DNA from: Blastococcus sp. DSM 46786
GTDB taxonomy: Bacteria > Actinomycetota > Actinomycetes > Mycobacteriales > Geodermatophilaceae
DNA length: 64,000 nt
Assembly (NCBI RefSeq): GCF_900109665.1
Contig: NZ_FOAO01000001.1
Span: 62,001-126,000, forward strand
Reading direction: 5' to 3'
Both the position numbers and the translations under genes were made by a program. Below the pieces are notes generated by a model. It searched no databases and was not told where the DNA came from. It worked only from the letters and a program-made list of their open reading frames with translations. Positions 16,833 to 25,900 of the stretch are shown here, piece by piece (the first letter of the stretch is position 1; every line of letters begins with the position of its first letter).

Positions 16833-18287
16833 TCAGCGCCGGCGCGCGGCGACGACCTTTCCCGGGTTGAGGATGCCGTGCGGGTCCAGCGCCTCCTTGA
16901 TCGCGTGGTGCATCGCGAGCACGGCGGGTGGGATCTCGGCGACCAGGCCGTCGCGCTTGAGCAGTCCGATCCCGTGCTCCCCGGTGACCGTGCCGCCGAG
17001 CGCCAGGGCGCCGGCGATGATCTCGTGGAAGGCCAGCTGGGCGCGGTCACGAGCGGCCTCGTCGCCGGGCGGGGTGATCAGCAAGGGGTGCAGGTTGCCG
17101 TCTCCCGCATGGGCGATGTTGGCGATGACGATGTCGTGCGCGGCGCCGATCTGCTCGATGCGCGCGAGCATCGCCGGGACGGCGGCCTTCGGGACGCACA
17201 CGTCCTCGGTGAGAACCGGCCCCAGCCGCTCCAGCGCCGGGTAGGCGAGCCGGCGTGCGGCGAAGAGCGCGTCCGCCTCCTCGGCATCGGTGCTGACGGC
17301 GGCCCAGCTCGCGCCGGCGCCCTCGAAGGCGGCCAGCATCCGTTCGGCCTCGGCGTCCCCGGCCGCGCCGGGGGTGTCCACCCGGCCGAGCAGCACGACC
17401 TCGGCGTCGTCGGACAGACCCATGTTCTTCCAGGCGTCGACGGCGGCCAGGCAGTGCCGGTCCACCAGTTCGAGCGCCGAAGGAGTGAGCCCGGCCGCCG
17501 CGACCGCGGTGACGGCCTCCCCGGCGGCGACCACCGAGTCGAAGTAACCGGCCACGGTGCGCTCCGGATCGCGGAGCGGGCGCAACCTCACCGTCACCTC
17601 GGTGACGATGCCGAGCGTGCCCTCGCTGCCGACCATCAGGCCGGTGAGGTCGTACCCGGCCACCCCCTTGGCGGTCCGCCGACCGAGCCGGACCAGCTCA
17701 CCGGTGCCGGTCACGACCTGCAGGCCGAGCACGTAGTCACCGGTGACGCCGTACTTGACGCAGCACACGCCACCGGCGTTGGTCGCCACGTTCCCACCGA
17801 TGGTCGACCAGGGAGAGCTGGCCGGGTCGGGCGGGTACCAGAGGCCGTGGCGGGCGACGTGGGCGCGCAGGTCGTCGTTGACCACCCCCGGCTGGACGAC
17901 GGCGAAGCGCTCGAGCTCGTCCACCTCCAGCACGGCGTCCATCGCCTCCATGGAGACGACCACGCACCCCGCGCTGGCGTTGGCCCCGCCGGACAGCCCC
18001 GTACCGGCACCACGCGGGACCACCGGGGTGCGGTGCTCGATGCACGTGCGCACGACCGCCTGCACCTCCTCGGCCGCGCGGGGCCGGACCACGGCGACGG
18101 GGAGCACGTTCTCGGCCCACTCAGCCTCGTCGTGCGCATAGGAGGCCAGCACGTCCGGGTCGGTGACCACCCGGCCGGGCGGCAGCGCCGCCCCGAGGGC
18201 CGCCACCACGTCGGGGGCGCGGGCGGCGACGGATGCTGCAGTGGCGGATCCGCTCACGCCACTGGGGGTCGAGGTGCCGGTGGTCAT
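16833..18287 (-). CDS. FAD-linked 2-hydroxyacid dehydrogenase (GlcD/Dld family)
   Basis: This 484-residue protein is a PCMH-type FAD oxidase of the GlcD/D-lactate dehydrogenase/D-2-hydroxyglutarate dehydrogenase family. It has the FAD-binding VVPRGAGTGLSGGA and SSPWSTIGGNVATNAGG, plus the C-terminal HAGDGNLHPLL and GTVTGEHGIGLLKR with metal/substrate residues. It would oxidise a 2-hydroxy acid to the 2-oxo acid, feeding the E1-E2-E3 complex of the neighbouring operon (inference). ATG at 18287 has TACTCT seven bases upstream and no Shine-Dalgarno, so it is probably leaderless. It is divergent from the PucR-type regulator. Confidence 0.88.
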   Translation of the reverse strand: MTTGTSTPSGVSGSATAASVAARAPDVVAALGAALPPGRVVTDPDVLASYAHDEAEWAENVLPVAVVRPRAAEEVQAVVRTCIEHRTPVVPRGAGTGLSGGANASAGCVVVSMEAMDAVLEVDELERFAVVQPGVVNDDLRAHVARHGLWYPPDPASSPWSTIGGNVATNAGGVCCVKYGVTGDYVLGLQVVTGTGELVRLGRRTAKGVAGYDLTGLMVGSEGTLGIVTEVTVRLRPLRDPERTVAGYFDSVVAAGEAVTAVAAAGLTPSALELVDRHCLAAVDAWKNMGLSDDAEVVLLGRVDTPGAAGDAEAERMLAAFEGAGASWAAVSTDAEEADALFAARRLAYPALERLGPVLTEDVCVPKAAVPAMLARIEQIGAAHDIVIANIAHAGDGNLHPLLITPPGDEAARDRAQLAFHEIIAGALALGGTVTGEHGIGLLKRDGLVAEIPPAVLAMHHAIKEALDPHGILNPGKVVAARRR

Positions 18288-18388
18288 CCTGCCGAGAGTA
18301 GGTGTGGCCCCTGACACACTCAATGGACGATCCGCTCACCGCCCGAGACCGCACGTGGCCCCATCGTCCACCCGGGGAGGACGCGTCC

Positions 18389-20296
18389 GTGACCGACCGC
18401 TCTGCCACCTGGCTGCACCTGCTGGCGGCCGACGCCTCGGCCGAGGAGCTCGGTGCCCACCGCGCCGAGCTCCTGGCCGACCCCGCCGTCCCGCCCGCGG
18501 AGCGCGTCCGGATCGAGGAGGAGGCCTCGGCGGCGGGGCGGGTCCGGGAGCTCCTGGCCGCCGGCCGCCGCCACTCCCGGGAGCTGGTCGTGCTCAACGA
18601 CCTCGCCCGCCGGTTGGGTTCGATGCACGATCCGGGCGAGGTGCTCCAGGAGGTGGCCGCCCAGTCCCGCCGCCTGCTGGACGCCGACGTGGCCTACCTG
18701 ATGCTGCGGCGTCCCGAAGGGCTGCGGATCGAGGTCGTCGACGGCTCGATGGGTGGAGCGCTGCGCGGGATCACGCTCCAGGAGGGCGAGGGCATCGGTG
18801 GCGAGGTGCTGCGCACCGGCCGGCCGGTGTGGACCGAGTCCTACTGCACCGACCCGCAGGTCCACCGGCTGGCGCACATGGACGTGGCGGCGCGCAGCGA
18901 GCAGCTCGGCGGCATCCTCGGCCTCCCGCTCCAGCTCGGCGGGGAGACCATCGGCGTGCTACTGGCCGGTGACCGCCGTCCGCGACGCTTCGCCGACCAC
19001 GACGTCGAGCTGATGGCCGGCTTGGCCGCGCACGCCGCCGTCGCCCTGCGCAACGCGCAGCTGATCGACGAGCTCCGCGGCACGGCGGGTGAGCTGGCAC
19101 GCCGCAACGCCGAGCTCCGCCGGTCGGAGGAGCAGCGCGAGCGGGCGGCGGCGCTGCGGGAGCTGCTCACCGCGGCCGTGATCGGAGGAGGTGGTGTCCC
19201 CGCCATCGCCCGGGCGCTGGAGCGGGCGGTCGGCGGCGAGGTGCAGGTCTGGGATCCCGTCGGCGGGCGGTTGGACGCCGCACCTTCCGCGGAGGGACCG
19301 GATCTCCTCCGGGACGCCGAGACCGGGGACGCGCCGTGGCCGGACCGGCTCGCCACCCCTGGGCACCGGACGGTCCGGACCGGCAGCCGTTCGGGGGTGC
19401 TGGTCCCGGTGACGCTCAGCGACGGCCCCGCCGGCTGCCTCGTCGTCTGGGACGTCGAGGGGGCGGACGCGGAACTGGCCGGTCTGCTGCAGACGGCGGC
19501 GACCTCGCTGGCCCTCGTCGTGGTCACCGAGCGGGCGGTTGCCCTGGCCGAGCTGCGCAGCAGGGGTGAGTTCCTCCAGGCCCTCCTCGCCGGCGACGTC
19601 GATGATGCGGGAGCCCGCCGGCGGGGGCGGGCAGCTGGGCTCGACGTGGATGCGGTCACCGCCGTGGCGGTGCTGGACCCGGGCGCGCGAGACCTCCAGC
19701 CCGCTGCCCGGACCGCAGCCCGCCTGGCCAAGGGAGCGCGCGGCTGGTCTGCCGAGCACCAGGGGCGGGAGGTGGTCCTGCTGACCGGACCGAGCGCCGA
19801 GGACGCCCTCGCCTGGCTGCGGGCACCGGGCAGCCCGCTCCCCGCCGCCGTCGGGTTGGCCCCGTGCGGCGGCGGGGCCGCCTCGATCCGGGCCGCCCAC
19901 CAGGAGGCGCGGCAGACCGCCGCCCTTCTGCACGCCCTGGGACGCCCGGAAGTGGCAGCCACGTCGGCCGCGTTCGGGATCTACCGGGCGCTGCTGAGCC
20001 CGGCCGGCCGGGGTGAGCTGCACGCCTTCGTGAGCGCGACGCTGGGCCCTCTGCTCGACTGGGACGCCCAGCGGAACAGGAACCTGGTCGACACCCTCGC
20101 GAGCTTCCTCCGCAACGCCCAGCACCACGCCCGCACGTGCGCCGAGCTGCACGTGCATGCCAACACGCTCTACCAACGGCTGGACCGGGTGACCGAGTTG
20201 CTCGGGCCGGACTGGCGGGATCACGACCGGGCCCTGCAGCTCCAGCTGGCGCTCGTGCTGCGGTCGCTGGCCGAAGGGCTGCCCGCGGCGGGCTGA
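18389..20296 (+). CDS. GAF-domain PucR/CdaR-family transcriptional regulator
   Basis: This 635-residue regulator has a GAF sensory domain (about 60-215, LNDLARRLGSMHDPGEVLQE to AVALRNAQLIDEL), a short coiled-coil linker rich in Arg/Glu, a variable middle region, and a C-terminal PucR helix-turn-helix (LVDTLASFLRNAQHHARTC, ANTLYQRLDRVTELL). Such proteins commonly activate organic-acid or aromatic-acid catabolic genes. GTG at 18389 has GGGGAGG eight bases upstream. It lies between the FAD dehydrogenase (divergent) and the maoC-citE pair (downstream, same strand), so it likely controls the island. Confidence 0.88.
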   Translation: MTDRSATWLHLLAADASAEELGAHRAELLADPAVPPAERVRIEEEASAAGRVRELLAAGRRHSRELVVLNDLARRLGSMHDPGEVLQEVAAQSRRLLDADVAYLMLRRPEGLRIEVVDGSMGGALRGITLQEGEGIGGEVLRTGRPVWTESYCTDPQVHRLAHMDVAARSEQLGGILGLPLQLGGETIGVLLAGDRRPRRFADHDVELMAGLAAHAAVALRNAQLIDELRGTAGELARRNAELRRSEEQRERAAALRELLTAAVIGGGGVPAIARALERAVGGEVQVWDPVGGRLDAAPSAEGPDLLRDAETGDAPWPDRLATPGHRTVRTGSRSGVLVPVTLSDGPAGCLVVWDVEGADAELAGLLQTAATSLALVVVTERAVALAELRSRGEFLQALLAGDVDDAGARRRGRAAGLDVDAVTAVAVLDPGARDLQPAARTAARLAKGARGWSAEHQGREVVLLTGPSAEDALAWLRAPGSPLPAAVGLAPCGGGAASIRAAHQEARQTAALLHALGRPEVAATSAAFGIYRALLSPAGRGELHAFVSATLGPLLDWDAQRNRNLVDTLASFLRNAQHHARTCAELHVHANTLYQRLDRVTELLGPDWRDHDRALQLQLALVLRSLAEGLPAAG

Positions 20297-20310
20297 CCTC
20301 GGGCGGCATA

Positions 20311-20367
20311 CCGGAGGCGGCGGTACCGGAGGCGGCGGTACCGGAGGCGGCGGTACCGGAGGCGGCG
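20311..20367 (+). repeat. 15-base tandem repeat (3.8 copies)
   Basis: The unit CCGGAGGCGGCGGTA is repeated exactly at 20311, 20326 and 20341 and partially at 20356-20367, just after the PucR-family gene. Every unit contains GGAGG, a Shine-Dalgarno-like core. It lies upstream of the maoC promoter and encodes no recognisable product. Confidence 0.9.
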
Positions 20368-20380
20368 ACCCGTTCCCAGC

Positions 20381-20400
20381 TTCCTATATTTTGTGCGATC
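20381..20400 (+). promoter_or_regulatory. maoC-citE promoter region with shared motif
   Basis: TATATTTTGTGCGATC is a conspicuous AT-rich stretch 63 bases before the maoC start. It resembles the sites upstream of the Dabb gene (28911-28933) and dctP; the shared 3' part is TRCGRTC. TATATT could also serve as the -10 element. Confidence 0.5.
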
Positions 20401-20462
20401 GTGAGCCCGTGACCGCGGGAGCGGGCACGCGGAGTCGGCGCTTCACCGGCGGAGGGGGTGCC

Positions 20463-20972
20463 GTGGCCAACAAGCCGGGCTGGAACGGACGCTTCTACGA
20501 GGACTTCGAGGTCGGTGACGTCTACGAGCACCCGCTCGGACGCACGATCACCGCGACCGACAACTCCTGGTTCACGCTGCTGACCCAGAACACCGCCCAC
20601 CCGCACTTCGACCCCCACTACGCCGCGCAGACGGAGTTCGGCCGGCCGATCGTCAACTCGTGCCTGACCCTCGCCCTGGTCACGGGCCAGTCGGTGACCG
20701 ACGTCTCCCAGAACGTCTTCGCGAACCTGGGGTGGGACGAGGTCCGGATGCCGCACCCGCTGTTCGAGGGCGACACCGTGTACTCCCGGTCGGAGGTGCT
20801 GGCGCTGCGACCGTCCCGCTCCCGGGAGAGCACCGGCCTGGTCACCGTGCGGACCACGGGATACACCCAGGAGGGCACCGTGGTGATCACGTTCACCCGG
20901 ACCCTGCTGGTCTACCGACAGGGCCGCGGCCCGACCTCGGCCCGACCCTCGGTCGTCGCGGAGGAGCGATGA
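20463..20972 (+). CDS. MaoC-type hot-dog hydratase, mesaconyl/itaconyl-CoA hydratase-like
   Basis: This 169-residue MaoC-domain protein (NTAHPHFDPHYAAQTEFGRPIVNS holds the hydratase-type His/Asp region) resembles M. tuberculosis Rv2499c and mesaconyl-C4-CoA hydratases as recalled. These hydrate itaconyl- or mesaconyl-CoA to citramalyl-CoA. GTG at 20463 was chosen for the GGAGGGGG four bases upstream; the frame opens at 20391 but that part is not family-like. The stop overlaps the citE start (ATGA, 20969-20972), and the pairing with a CitE lyase supports the citramalyl-CoA role. Confidence 0.82.
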   Translation: MANKPGWNGRFYEDFEVGDVYEHPLGRTITATDNSWFTLLTQNTAHPHFDPHYAAQTEFGRPIVNSCLTLALVTGQSVTDVSQNVFANLGWDEVRMPHPLFEGDTVYSRSEVLALRPSRSRESTGLVTVRTTGYTQEGTVVITFTRTLLVYRQGRGPTSARPSVVAEER

Positions 20973-21769
20973 GCACTCCGCTGACCGGTTCGCGCGCCTA
21001 CCTGTTCGTCCCCGGAGATCGCCCGGAACGCTTCGACAGGGCCGCCGGCTCGGGCGCGGTGCCGATCCTCGACCTCGAGGACGCCGTCGCCCCTGGCCGG
21101 CGGGCAGCGGCCCGGGAACACGTCCGCCGGTGGCTCGACGAGGACGGCAGGGCAGTCGTCCGCGTGCAGGCCGCGCACGCGCCGGGCCACGAGGACGACG
21201 TCGCCGCGCTGGCAGGGAGCCCCGGCCTGATGGCCGTCATGCTGGCCCGTGCCGAGGACCCCGGCCACGTGCGGGCGGCGGGCGAGGCGACCGGCGGGCC
21301 GGTGATCGCTCTCGTCGAGACCGCCGCCGGGATCGCCGCCGCCCGTGAGCTGGCCCGCGCCTCGGCGCGACTGGCCCTGGGCGATCAGGACCTGGCGCTG
21401 GACCTGGGGGTCACCCCGCGCTCGCCCCTGGTGCGCCAGCTCGCGGCAGAACTCGTCCTGGCCTCACGGCTGGCCGGCCTGCCCGCACCGCTGGACGGGG
21501 TGACCACCGAGCTCGACGCGCCGGACGTCCTGGCCGCCGACGCCCGTGCCGCCCGGGAGAACGGCTTCGGCGGGAAGCTGTGCATCCACCCGCGCCAGGT
21601 GGAGGTCGTCGGCCGGGCATGGCGGCCCTCTGCCGAGGAGCTCGCCTGGGCCCGGGCGGTGGTCGCCACCGCCGGCGGCGACGGCGGTGTCGGGACCGTG
21701 GGGGGCGCGATGGTCGACCGCCCCCTGGTCGAGCGTGCCCGCGCACTGCTGGCGGACGCGGCAGGCTGA
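20969..21769 (+). CDS. CitE-like lyase (citramalyl/malyl-CoA lyase type)
   Basis: This 266-residue HpcH/HpaI-family protein of the CitE-like group has PILDLEDAVAP, the Mg-binding glutamate in IALVETAAGI, ALGDQDLALDLG and the C-terminal GFGGKLCIHPRQV. CitE-like enzymes cleave or form 3-hydroxyacyl-CoA bonds such as citramalyl-CoA to pyruvate plus acetyl-CoA; there are no citrate-lyase alpha or gamma genes nearby, which argues against citrate lyase. It is translationally coupled to the MaoC gene, with GAGGAG five bases before the ATG. Confidence 0.85.
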   Translation: MSTPLTGSRAYLFVPGDRPERFDRAAGSGAVPILDLEDAVAPGRRAAAREHVRRWLDEDGRAVVRVQAAHAPGHEDDVAALAGSPGLMAVMLARAEDPGHVRAAGEATGGPVIALVETAAGIAAARELARASARLALGDQDLALDLGVTPRSPLVRQLAAELVLASRLAGLPAPLDGVTTELDAPDVLAADARAARENGFGGKLCIHPRQVEVVGRAWRPSAEELAWARAVVATAGGDGGVGTVGGAMVDRPLVERARALLADAAG

Positions 21770-21805
21770 CCGGCCCGTCCGGGAGATCCCTCCCGGACGG
21801 GCCGG
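21770..21805. terminator. bidirectional terminator hairpin
   Basis: A perfect 16-base-pair stem (CCGGCCCGTCCGGGAG at 21770-21785 with its complement at 21790-21805, loop ATCC) lies between the convergent citE-like and acyl-CoA dehydrogenase genes. Confidence 0.88.
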
Positions 21806-21808
21806 GGA

Positions 21809-22957
21809 TCAGCCGCGGCCCAGACCCAGGACGTGCCCGGCGACGTGCTGGAGGATGAGGTGGTTCGACACCGGCGCGACGAGGTAGAGGCGCGACTCAC
21901 GGAACTTGCGCTCCACGTCGTACTCGGCAGCCATGCCGTAACCCCCGAGGGTCGTCATGGCCGCGTTGGCCGCCGCCCACGCCGCTTCGGACGCCAGGAG
22001 CTTCGCGATGTTCGCGTCCGTGCCCGCGGTCTCGCCCTGGTCGAACAGCTCGGCCGCCCGGTCACGGACCAGGGACGCAGCTCGCATGTCCGCCCAGGCC
22101 CGTGCCAGCGGGAAGGACACGCCCTGGTTGTCCCCGATCGGCCTGCCGAACACGACGCGGTCGCGGGCGTAGGCCGACGCCGTGTCCAGGAACCAGCGGG
22201 CGTCGCCGATGCTCTCGCTGGCCAGCAGGATCCGCTCGGCGTTCATGCCGCTGAGGACGTGCCGGAACCCCTGGCCCTCGATCCCGACGAGGGCGTCGGC
22301 GGGTAGCTCCAGGTCGTCGATGAACACGGCGTTGGTCTCGTGGTTCACCATCGTGTCGATGGGCTCGGCGCGGACGGAGGAGCCGGCTGCCCGCAGGTCG
22401 ACGAGGAAGAGGCTGAGCCCGTCGGTGCGCTTGGCCACCTGGTCGCGGGGCGTGGTCCGGGCGAGCAGCAGCATGAGGTCGCTGTGCTGGACGCGGGAGA
22501 TCCACATCTTGCGGCCGTTGACGACGTAGCCGTCGGAGGTCCGCCGGGCGAACGTGGTGATCCGGGTGGTGTCCGAGCCCGCGTCGGGTTCGGTGATGGC
22601 GAACGCCTGCAGTCGCAGCTTGCCCGCGGCGATGTCGGGCAGGTAGGTGCGCTTCTGCGCCTGCGAGCCGTGCCGCAGCACGGCCCCCATCGTGTACATC
22701 TGCGCGTGGCACGCCGACGTGCTCGCCCCGGTGCTGTTGATCTCCTCCATGATCACCGAGGCCTCGGCGAGGCCGAGCCCTCCTCCCCCGTACTCCTCGG
22801 GGATGAGCACCGAGAGCCAGCCGGCCTCGGTGAGCGCGCGCACGAACGCCTCCGGGTACTCGCGGGCGGCGTCGCAGCGTCGCCAGTACTCCGCGGGGAA
22901 GGACGATGCCAGGTCGCGCACACCCGCGCGCAGGTCCTGCAGGTCGGTCTCGGGCAT
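21809..22957 (-). CDS. acyl-CoA dehydrogenase
   Basis: This 382-residue flavoenzyme has the standard three-domain fold: N-terminal PEEYGGGGLGLAEASVIMEEI, middle FAITEPDAGSDTTRI and WISRVQHSD, and C-terminal AERILLASESIGDARWFLD and TTLGGYGMAAEYDVERKFRESRLY. It introduces a 2,3 double bond into an acyl-CoA. In this setting a methylsuccinyl-CoA-like or branched acyl-CoA substrate is attractive but unproven. It starts three bases after the stop of the ferredoxin oxidoreductase gene, so the two are co-translated. Confidence 0.88.
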   Translation of the reverse strand: MPETDLQDLRAGVRDLASSFPAEYWRRCDAAREYPEAFVRALTEAGWLSVLIPEEYGGGGLGLAEASVIMEEINSTGASTSACHAQMYTMGAVLRHGSQAQKRTYLPDIAAGKLRLQAFAITEPDAGSDTTRITTFARRTSDGYVVNGRKMWISRVQHSDLMLLLARTTPRDQVAKRTDGLSLFLVDLRAAGSSVRAEPIDTMVNHETNAVFIDDLELPADALVGIEGQGFRHVLSGMNAERILLASESIGDARWFLDTASAYARDRVVFGRPIGDNQGVSFPLARAWADMRAASLVRDRAAELFDQGETAGTDANIAKLLASEAAWAAANAAMTTLGGYGMAAEYDVERKFRESRLYLVAPVSNHLILQHVAGHVLGLGRG

Positions 22958-22960
22958 GGG

Positions 22961-25900
22961 TCAGCTCCTCGGGGTGGTGGCGAGCGGGGCCGCGGTCCCG
23001 GCGAACCGCCGCAGGGCGTTCCGCTGGCGCTCGCGGTACCGGGCGACGTTGTCCAACTTGATCTCCTCGAAGCCGCGCACCATGTCCGGGAGAGCCGCCA
23101 GCTCGACGGCCACGCCGTGGTTGTCCGTGGTCAGCCCCTCGAGCAGGCGGTGCACGAGCTCCCGGTACTCCTGGATGAGCGCCCGCTCGGTGCGACGGAC
23201 GTGGCTGCGGCCGAACGGGTCGAGCGCGCTCCCGCGGAGCCGGCGCATGCCGTAGAGCGCGCGCAGGACCGGCCGCGCGGCGCGGGCGTCGATCGCGATC
23301 TTGTCCTTGCGGCCCAGGTACCGGAGCAGGGGCGGGTGCAGGCGGTAGCTGTAGCGCGCCCCCCGGCCGAAGCGGGACTCGACGTCGGCCTCGACGGCCG
23401 GGTCGATCGAGAGCCGGGCGACCTCGTACTCGTCCTTGTACGACATCAGCTTGTACAGCCCCAGCGCGACCGCCTCGGCCAGTTCCCCGCTCCCCGGGAC
23501 CACCTCGGCCTCCGCGGCGCGCACCTGCTCGACGAGCCGGGCGTAGTCCTGCGCCCAGCCGAGGTCCTGGTACGCGACCAGGTCGGGCACGCGCACGCCG
23601 ATGCAGCGCGCCAGCTCCGAGCCGACCGGCGCCTGCACCGACGCGATCAGGGCGGCGACCTCGGGCGCCGGCGGCGCCGGCTCCGCCGCCGGCGGGACCA
23701 TCTCGACCAGGGCGGCGGCGAGCCCGGCGGGATCCGCCACCGCCTGCCGACCGCGACGGAACGCCTGCACGTTGACCTGGACGGCCGCGCCGTTGACCGC
23801 GATCGCCTCCTCGATCACCGAGGCGTGGACAGGGAGCGCGCCGGCCTGGTAGGCGGAGCCCAGGAGCAGCACGTTGGCCGACTGGTCGCTGCCGAACAGC
23901 TGCTGGGTCAGCCGGTGGGCGTCGAGGAACACCGCGTCGTCGTCCCGGGTCGCCGCCCGGATCCGGTCCTCCAGCTGCTCCTGCGGCGGGAAGGACACCC
24001 CCGGGTCGGACACCATCGCACCGGTGGCGACCTGCGCGGTCGAGACGACGGCGACCGTGCGTGCCGGATCCGCCGCCGCGAGGTTCTTCGCCTCGGCCGC
24101 CACGAGGATGTCGCACCCCAGCAGGAGGTCGCACTCCTCCCCCGCCACCCGCGCGGCCTGGACCACGGCTGCCCGGGTGAACTTCAGGTCGGAGACGACC
24201 GCACCACCCTTCTGCGCCATCCCCGTCTGGTCCATGCCGCGCACGTGCAGTCCCCCGAGCTGAGCCGCCGTGGCGAGGATCTGCGCGACCGTGACCACGC
24301 CGGTGCCGCCGATGCCGACGATGCGCAGTGCGAAGTCGTCCGCCGCGACCCGGGCGGTGGGCGCCGGCAGCGTGGCGTCGTCGAGCTCGGCGGCCGTCGG
24401 CCTCGGCGACTGCTCGCCGGGCACGACGGTGAGGAAGGACGGGCAGTCGCCCGCCAGGCAGGTGTAGTCCTTGTTGCACGACGCCTGGTGGATCTGCGTC
24501 TTCCGGCCGAACTCCGTGTCGACCGGGACGACCGAGAGGCAGTTGGACTTCTGCCCGCAGTCGCCACACCCCTCGCAGACCCGCTCGTTGATCACCACAC
24601 GGGTGGCCGGCTCCGGCAGCAAGCCGCGCTTGCGCCGCCGGCGCTTCTCCGTGGCGCACTCCTGGTCGTGCACGAGCACCGTGACGCCGGGTACGCGCGC
24701 CAGCTCCTCCTGGGCCTCGACCAGGCGGTCGCGGTGCCACACCTGCGTCTTCGCGGGCAGCCGCACGCGCCGGTACTTCTCCGGCTGGTCGGTGGTGACG
24801 ATGATGCGGGCGACGCCCTCGGCGGTCAGCATCGAGGCCAGCGCCGGGACGGTCATGCCGCCCTGGGCGCTCTGCCCACCTGTCATGGCGACGGCCGAGT
24901 TGTAGAGCAGCTTGTACGTCATGTCCACCCCGGAGGCGACGGCCGCGCGCAGGGCCAGGCTCCCGGAGTGGTGGAACGTGCCGTCCCCGATGTTCTGGAC
25001 CATGTGGGGCACGTCGACGAAGGGCGCCATGCCGATCCACTGGCTGCCCTCGCCGCCCATCTGCATGAGCACGCTGACGTCGCCCACCGTCTCGGGCTTC
25101 ATCAGGACGGCCAGGGAGCTGCAGCCGGTCCCGGTGCCGATGAGGGCCCCCTCGGGAGCAGCCATCGACGTGCTGTGCGGGCATCCGGAGCAGTAGTACG
25201 GCGTCCGGCTGAGCAGCGGCAGCAGCGCGGGCCGGCGCTCCTCCCGGGCGGCGCGGGCGGTCCGCGCCTCCGACCACGCCTCCACCGACGGCATGCCGCC
25301 GAGCGCCAGCAGCCGCCGCGCGAGCACGCCGGCCAGCAGGTCGGGCTCCAGCTCTCCGGAGGCCGGCACGAGCCGGCTCCCATCGGGGCCCGTCTTGCCG
25401 TGGACGACCGGCGCCCCGGTGCGGCCGTAGAGGATCTGCTTGACCGCCGCCTCGACGAAGGACCGCTTCTCCTCGACGACGACGATCTCCCGCAGCCCCT
25501 CGGCGAACGAGCGGATGATCCCCGGCTCCACGGGGGTGACCATCCCGAGCTTGAGCAGCCGCACGCCCCGGCGGCGGCACTCGGCCTCGTCCAGCCCGAG
25601 CGAGGCCAGGGCCTGGCAGACGTCGAGATAGGTCTTCCCCGCCGCCACGATGCCGACGCGGTCGTCGGCTCCCGATCTGGTGATGCCGTCCAGCCCGTTC
25701 GCCGCGGCGTACCGCTGCGCGATCAGCGGGCGCTCGTGGTGCAGCGTCGACTCGAGCTCACCCGACGTCGGCTGCAGCAGCATGCCGCGGACCTCGTGCC
25801 GGAACACCCGTCCGTCGACGGTCATGTCCGGCACCACGGGGACGATCCGGTCGGGATGGACCTCCACGGTGCCCGAGCCATCGGCGACGTCCGTGACGAT

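Noticed and set aside
20311-20367. CRISPR-like array
   Set aside because: The 15-base units are directly adjacent without spacers and there are no cas genes.
20969-21769. Citrate lyase beta subunit
   Set aside because: No citrate lyase alpha, gamma or accessory genes are nearby and the partner is a MaoC hydratase, so a CitE-like acyl-CoA lyase is more likely.
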